A stretch of DNA of 64,000 nt from Citromicrobium sp. UBA3494. GTDB lineage: Bacteria > Pseudomonadota > Alphaproteobacteria > Sphingomonadales > Sphingomonadaceae. Position numbers and translations under genes: made by a program. The stretch spans positions 304,956 through 368,955 of the forward strand of contig DFQH01000007.1 in assembly GCA_002377695.1 (NCBI GenBank), written 5' to 3'. Shown in pieces: positions 61,918 to 64,000 of this stretch. Under the pieces are notes generated by a model. The model saw only the letters and a program-made list of their open reading frames with translations, was not told the DNA's origin and did no database searches. Position 1 is the first letter of the stretch; each line of letters starts with the position of its first letter.

Positions 61918-63876
61918 ATGATCGCCGAACTCGGCCTTGCTGCCCTGTGGCTCGCCGCAGGGCTGTGCGTGCTGCAGCTGTTCGCGGGCGTGCTGGGCGC
62001 GCGCGCCGGGGATGACGGCGTGGTGAGCGCGCTCACGCGGCCCGCTGCTATCGTACAGGGCCTCGTGCTGCTCGTTTCCTTCGCGTGCCTGCTGCGCGTT
62101 TTTGCGGTCACCGATCTTTCGGTCGCGCTGGTTGCGGCAAACAGCCATGCGGACAAGCCGTTCATCTATCGCATCTCGGGCGCCTGGGGGAACCACGAGG
62201 GCTCGATGCTGCTGTGGGTGACGATCCTTGGCCTGTGCAGTGCGCTGGTCGCCGCGTTCGAGCGGCGCATGGACGATCGTTTCATGAAGTCGATGCTCGC
62301 CGCGCAGGCCTTTATCGGCCTGGGCTTCATCGCGTTCCTTCTGTTCAGTTCCAACCCCTTTGCGCGCCTGAACCCGCCCGCCGATTTCGGTGCGGGATTG
62401 AACCCGCTGCTGCAGGATATCGGCCTCGCGCTGCATCCGCCCACCCTCTACCTCGGCTATGTCGGTCTGTCGGTGGCCTTCAGCTTCGTGGTCGCCGGGC
62501 TGGTGACGCGGCAGGCAGGGCCGGAACTGGCCCGCGTGATGCGGCCGTGGGTGCTGGCTGCGTGGATTGCGCTCACGCTCGGGATCGCGGCGGGCAGTTA
62601 CTGGGCCTATTACGAGCTGGGCTGGGGCGGCTGGTGGTTCTGGGACCCGGTCGAGAATGCGTCCCTGATGCCGTGGCTTGCGGCTACCGCGCTGCTCCAT
62701 TCGGTCGGCGTGCTGGCCGCGCGCGATGCGCTGCGCACATGGACGATCATGCTGGGCGTGGTCGCGTTCTCGATGAGCATGGTTGGCACCTTCCTCGTCC
62801 GTTCGGGCATCCTTACCAGCGTTCATGCCTTCGCCGTCGATCCTGAACGCGGCTCCTTCATCCTCGCCTTGCTGACGCTTTACGTGGGTGGTGCCTTCGG
62901 CCTGTTCGCCTTGCGGGCGGGCGCACTGGCGGAGGGCAAGCGGTTTGCCGCCATCAGCCGCGAAGGCGCACTGGTGTTCAACAACGTGATGCTCAGCGCC
63001 ATTCTGGCGGTCGTGCTGCTCGGCACGCTCTACCCGCTGCTGGCGGAGGCATTCGGCACGCGGGTTTCCATCGGCCCGCCTTATTATAACCCGGTTACCG
63101 CGGTCTTCGCCGTTCCGATGCTGCTGGTTCTGCTGGTGGGGCCGATGCTGCGCTGGAAGCGCGACAAGCTTTCGCGCGTGCGTGTGCCGGTGGCGCTCTG
63201 CGTGGCGATCCTCGCTGCTGCGCTGACGGCGCTGATATTCTTCACAGGCGCGGGCGTTCTGCCCACGATAGGGCTGGCTGTGGCCGCCGCGCTCGCTCTG
63301 GCGAGCTGGTTTCCGCTGCGCGGGCGCAAGCTGCGCCGGGTTCCACTGGCGCTCTGGGGCTCGATGCTGGCGCATTTCGGTATCGCGGTGAGCCTGTTCG
63401 GAATGGCAAGCGAGAGCGCCTTCTCAATCGAGCGACTGGTGGCGGTAGAGGCAGGCGACGTGGTCGAGGTCGGCCCGTTCACGGCCAGTCTGCGGGCCGT
63501 TGAGCCGGTTGCCGGGCCCAACTGGACCGCGCTTCAGGGTGACATCCTCGTCAGCCGTGGTGGCAGCGAAACGATCCTCCAGCCTCAGGCGCGCTATTTC
63601 ACCGAACCGGCCCAGAACACCAGCGAGGCGGCCTTGCTCACTCGCTGGGACGGGCAGCTCTACGCCATCCTCGGCGATGCGGCGGGTGAGGGGCGCTGGC
63701 AGCTGCGCCTGTGGTGGAAGCCCTTCGTGACGCTGATCTGGTACGGTGCCCTGCTGATCGCTCTGGGCGGTCTGCTGTCGATCTTCGGTCACCTGCGGGG
63801 CAGCGCACGCTCACGGAAGATCCGTGAGGAAGTGGCGCGCCGCCGGGCCGAGAAAGAGCGGAGGGCGCGGGCATGA
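61918..63876 (+). CDS. ccmF: Cytochrome c heme lyase subunit CcmF
   Basis: Integral membrane heme lyase that attaches heme to apocytochrome c, 652 residues with about 14-15 helices. It contains ISGAWGNHEGSMLLWV, the WWD motif GWGGWWFWDPVENASLMPW, conserved His in LHPPTLYLGY and SVHAFAVDP, and a large periplasmic domain near the C-terminus. Length and order are typical. It ends overlapping the next gene by four bases. Confidence 0.97.
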   Translation: MIAELGLAALWLAAGLCVLQLFAGVLGARAGDDGVVSALTRPAAIVQGLVLLVSFACLLRVFAVTDLSVALVAANSHADKPFIYRISGAWGNHEGSMLLWVTILGLCSALVAAFERRMDDRFMKSMLAAQAFIGLGFIAFLLFSSNPFARLNPPADFGAGLNPLLQDIGLALHPPTLYLGYVGLSVAFSFVVAGLVTRQAGPELARVMRPWVLAAWIALTLGIAAGSYWAYYELGWGGWWFWDPVENASLMPWLAATALLHSVGVLAARDALRTWTIMLGVVAFSMSMVGTFLVRSGILTSVHAFAVDPERGSFILALLTLYVGGAFGLFALRAGALAEGKRFAAISREGALVFNNVMLSAILAVVLLGTLYPLLAEAFGTRVSIGPPYYNPVTAVFAVPMLLVLLVGPMLRWKRDKLSRVRVPVALCVAILAAALTALIFFTGAGVLPTIGLAVAAALALASWFPLRGRKLRRVPLALWGSMLAHFGIAVSLFGMASESAFSIERLVAVEAGDVVEVGPFTASLRAVEPVAGPNWTALQGDILVSRGGSETILQPQARYFTEPAQNTSEAALLTRWDGQLYAILGDAAGEGRWQLRLWWKPFVTLIWYGALLIALGGLLSIFGHLRGSARSRKIREEVARRRAEKERRARA

Positions 63877-64000
63877 AGCGGCTCTGGCTGATCCTCCCTC
63901 TGGCGTTGTTTGCGCTGTTCCTGGGCGTTGCGGGCTACCAGCTGACGCAGCCGAAGGACGAATTCGTCCGCAGCACCATGATCGGCAAGCCGCTGCCCGC
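63873..64000 (+). CDS. Thiol:disulfide interchange protein CcmG/DsbE, N-terminal fragment
   Basis: The first 42 codons are in the window. They encode a membrane anchor (MKRLWLILPLALFALFLGV) followed by DEFVRSTMIGKPLP, the start typical of CcmG/DsbE thioredoxins that reduce apocytochrome c. The catalytic CxxC lies outside the window. The position after ccmF, with an ATGA overlap, supports the assignment. Confidence 0.9.
   Translation, partial: MKRLWLILPLALFALFLGVAGYQLTQPKDEFVRSTMIGKPLP

Overview
The window is about 64 kb of GC-rich (roughly 65 %) bacterial chromosome. Gene content and order point to an alphaproteobacterium of the Sphingomonadales, most likely Erythrobacteraceae (Erythrobacter, Qipengyuania or Altererythrobacter-like). 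Supporting signs are the SRP RNA-dnaX-ybaB linkage, an NDUFS4-type complex I subunit, GTTC-N7-GTTC candidate LexA sites, a DUF6456 protein, a large sphingomonad-style TonB receptor, and an envelope operon (uppS-cdsA-dxr-rseP-bamA-ompH-fabZ) without the lipid A genes usually found there. No phage, insertion sequence or CRISPR array was seen. This is mostly core chromosome with a few small accessory patches.

Layout. 1-9.4 kb: start of a flavoprotein gene, recQ, a small protein behind a Fur-type box, a surface-glycosylation module (GT2, GT-C-like membrane protein, UPF0104 membrane protein, galE), and a divergent pair of degenerate signalling proteins (GGDEF-like and pseudo-receiver LuxR). 9.5-14.9 kb: a two-subunit acyl-CoA dehydrogenase pair behind a palindrome, then a TonB-dependent receptor. 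15-25 kb: acetyltransferase, pirin, tRNA-Pro, yajC-secD-secF, an XRE regulator with a glycosyltransferase, DUF6456 protein, glutathione S-transferase, Fe-S uracil-DNA glycosylase-like protein and an ABC-F ATPase. 25-30 kb: SIMPL protein, PepSY-like protein with a two-component system, and a polyprenyl diphosphate synthase. 29.6-30.9 kb: a lower-GC patch with a small membrane protein carrying YadA-head-like repeats, then a membrane protein/XRE pair behind two operators. 31-41.5 kb: hrpB, complex I subunit, a class A beta-lactamase with the carbapenemase-type cysteine pair, SRP RNA, dnaX-ybaB, lon, HU and rRNA methyltransferase.

41.6-57.9 kb: tRNA-Tyr, FabH-like synthase, psd, a small membrane protein behind a LexA-type promoter, rpsB (with a structured leader) and tsf, a PAS protein, a phosphoesterase, then the run pyrH-frr-uppS-cdsA-dxr-rseP-bamA-ompH-fabZ, an unknown exported protein and rpmE. 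58-64 kb: a DksA-like protein, a 2OG-Fe(II) oxygenase, tRNA-His, a leucine-dehydrogenase-type enzyme and the cytochrome c maturation run ccmC-D-E-F-G, cut off at the window end.

How the genes work together: much of the window builds and guards the envelope. It supplies isoprenoid precursors and carriers (dxr, uppS, polyprenyl synthase), phospholipids (cdsA, psd, fabZ, FabH-like), protein export and outer-membrane assembly (SecDF-YajC, BamA, OmpH, RseP), carrier-linked glycosylation and periplasmic cytochrome c assembly. The most interesting points are the SOS-type promoter in front of an unknown membrane protein, the carbapenemase-like beta-lactamase, and the low-GC patch with its neighbouring double-operator regulator module. 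All assignments come from reading the sequence; no database search was run.
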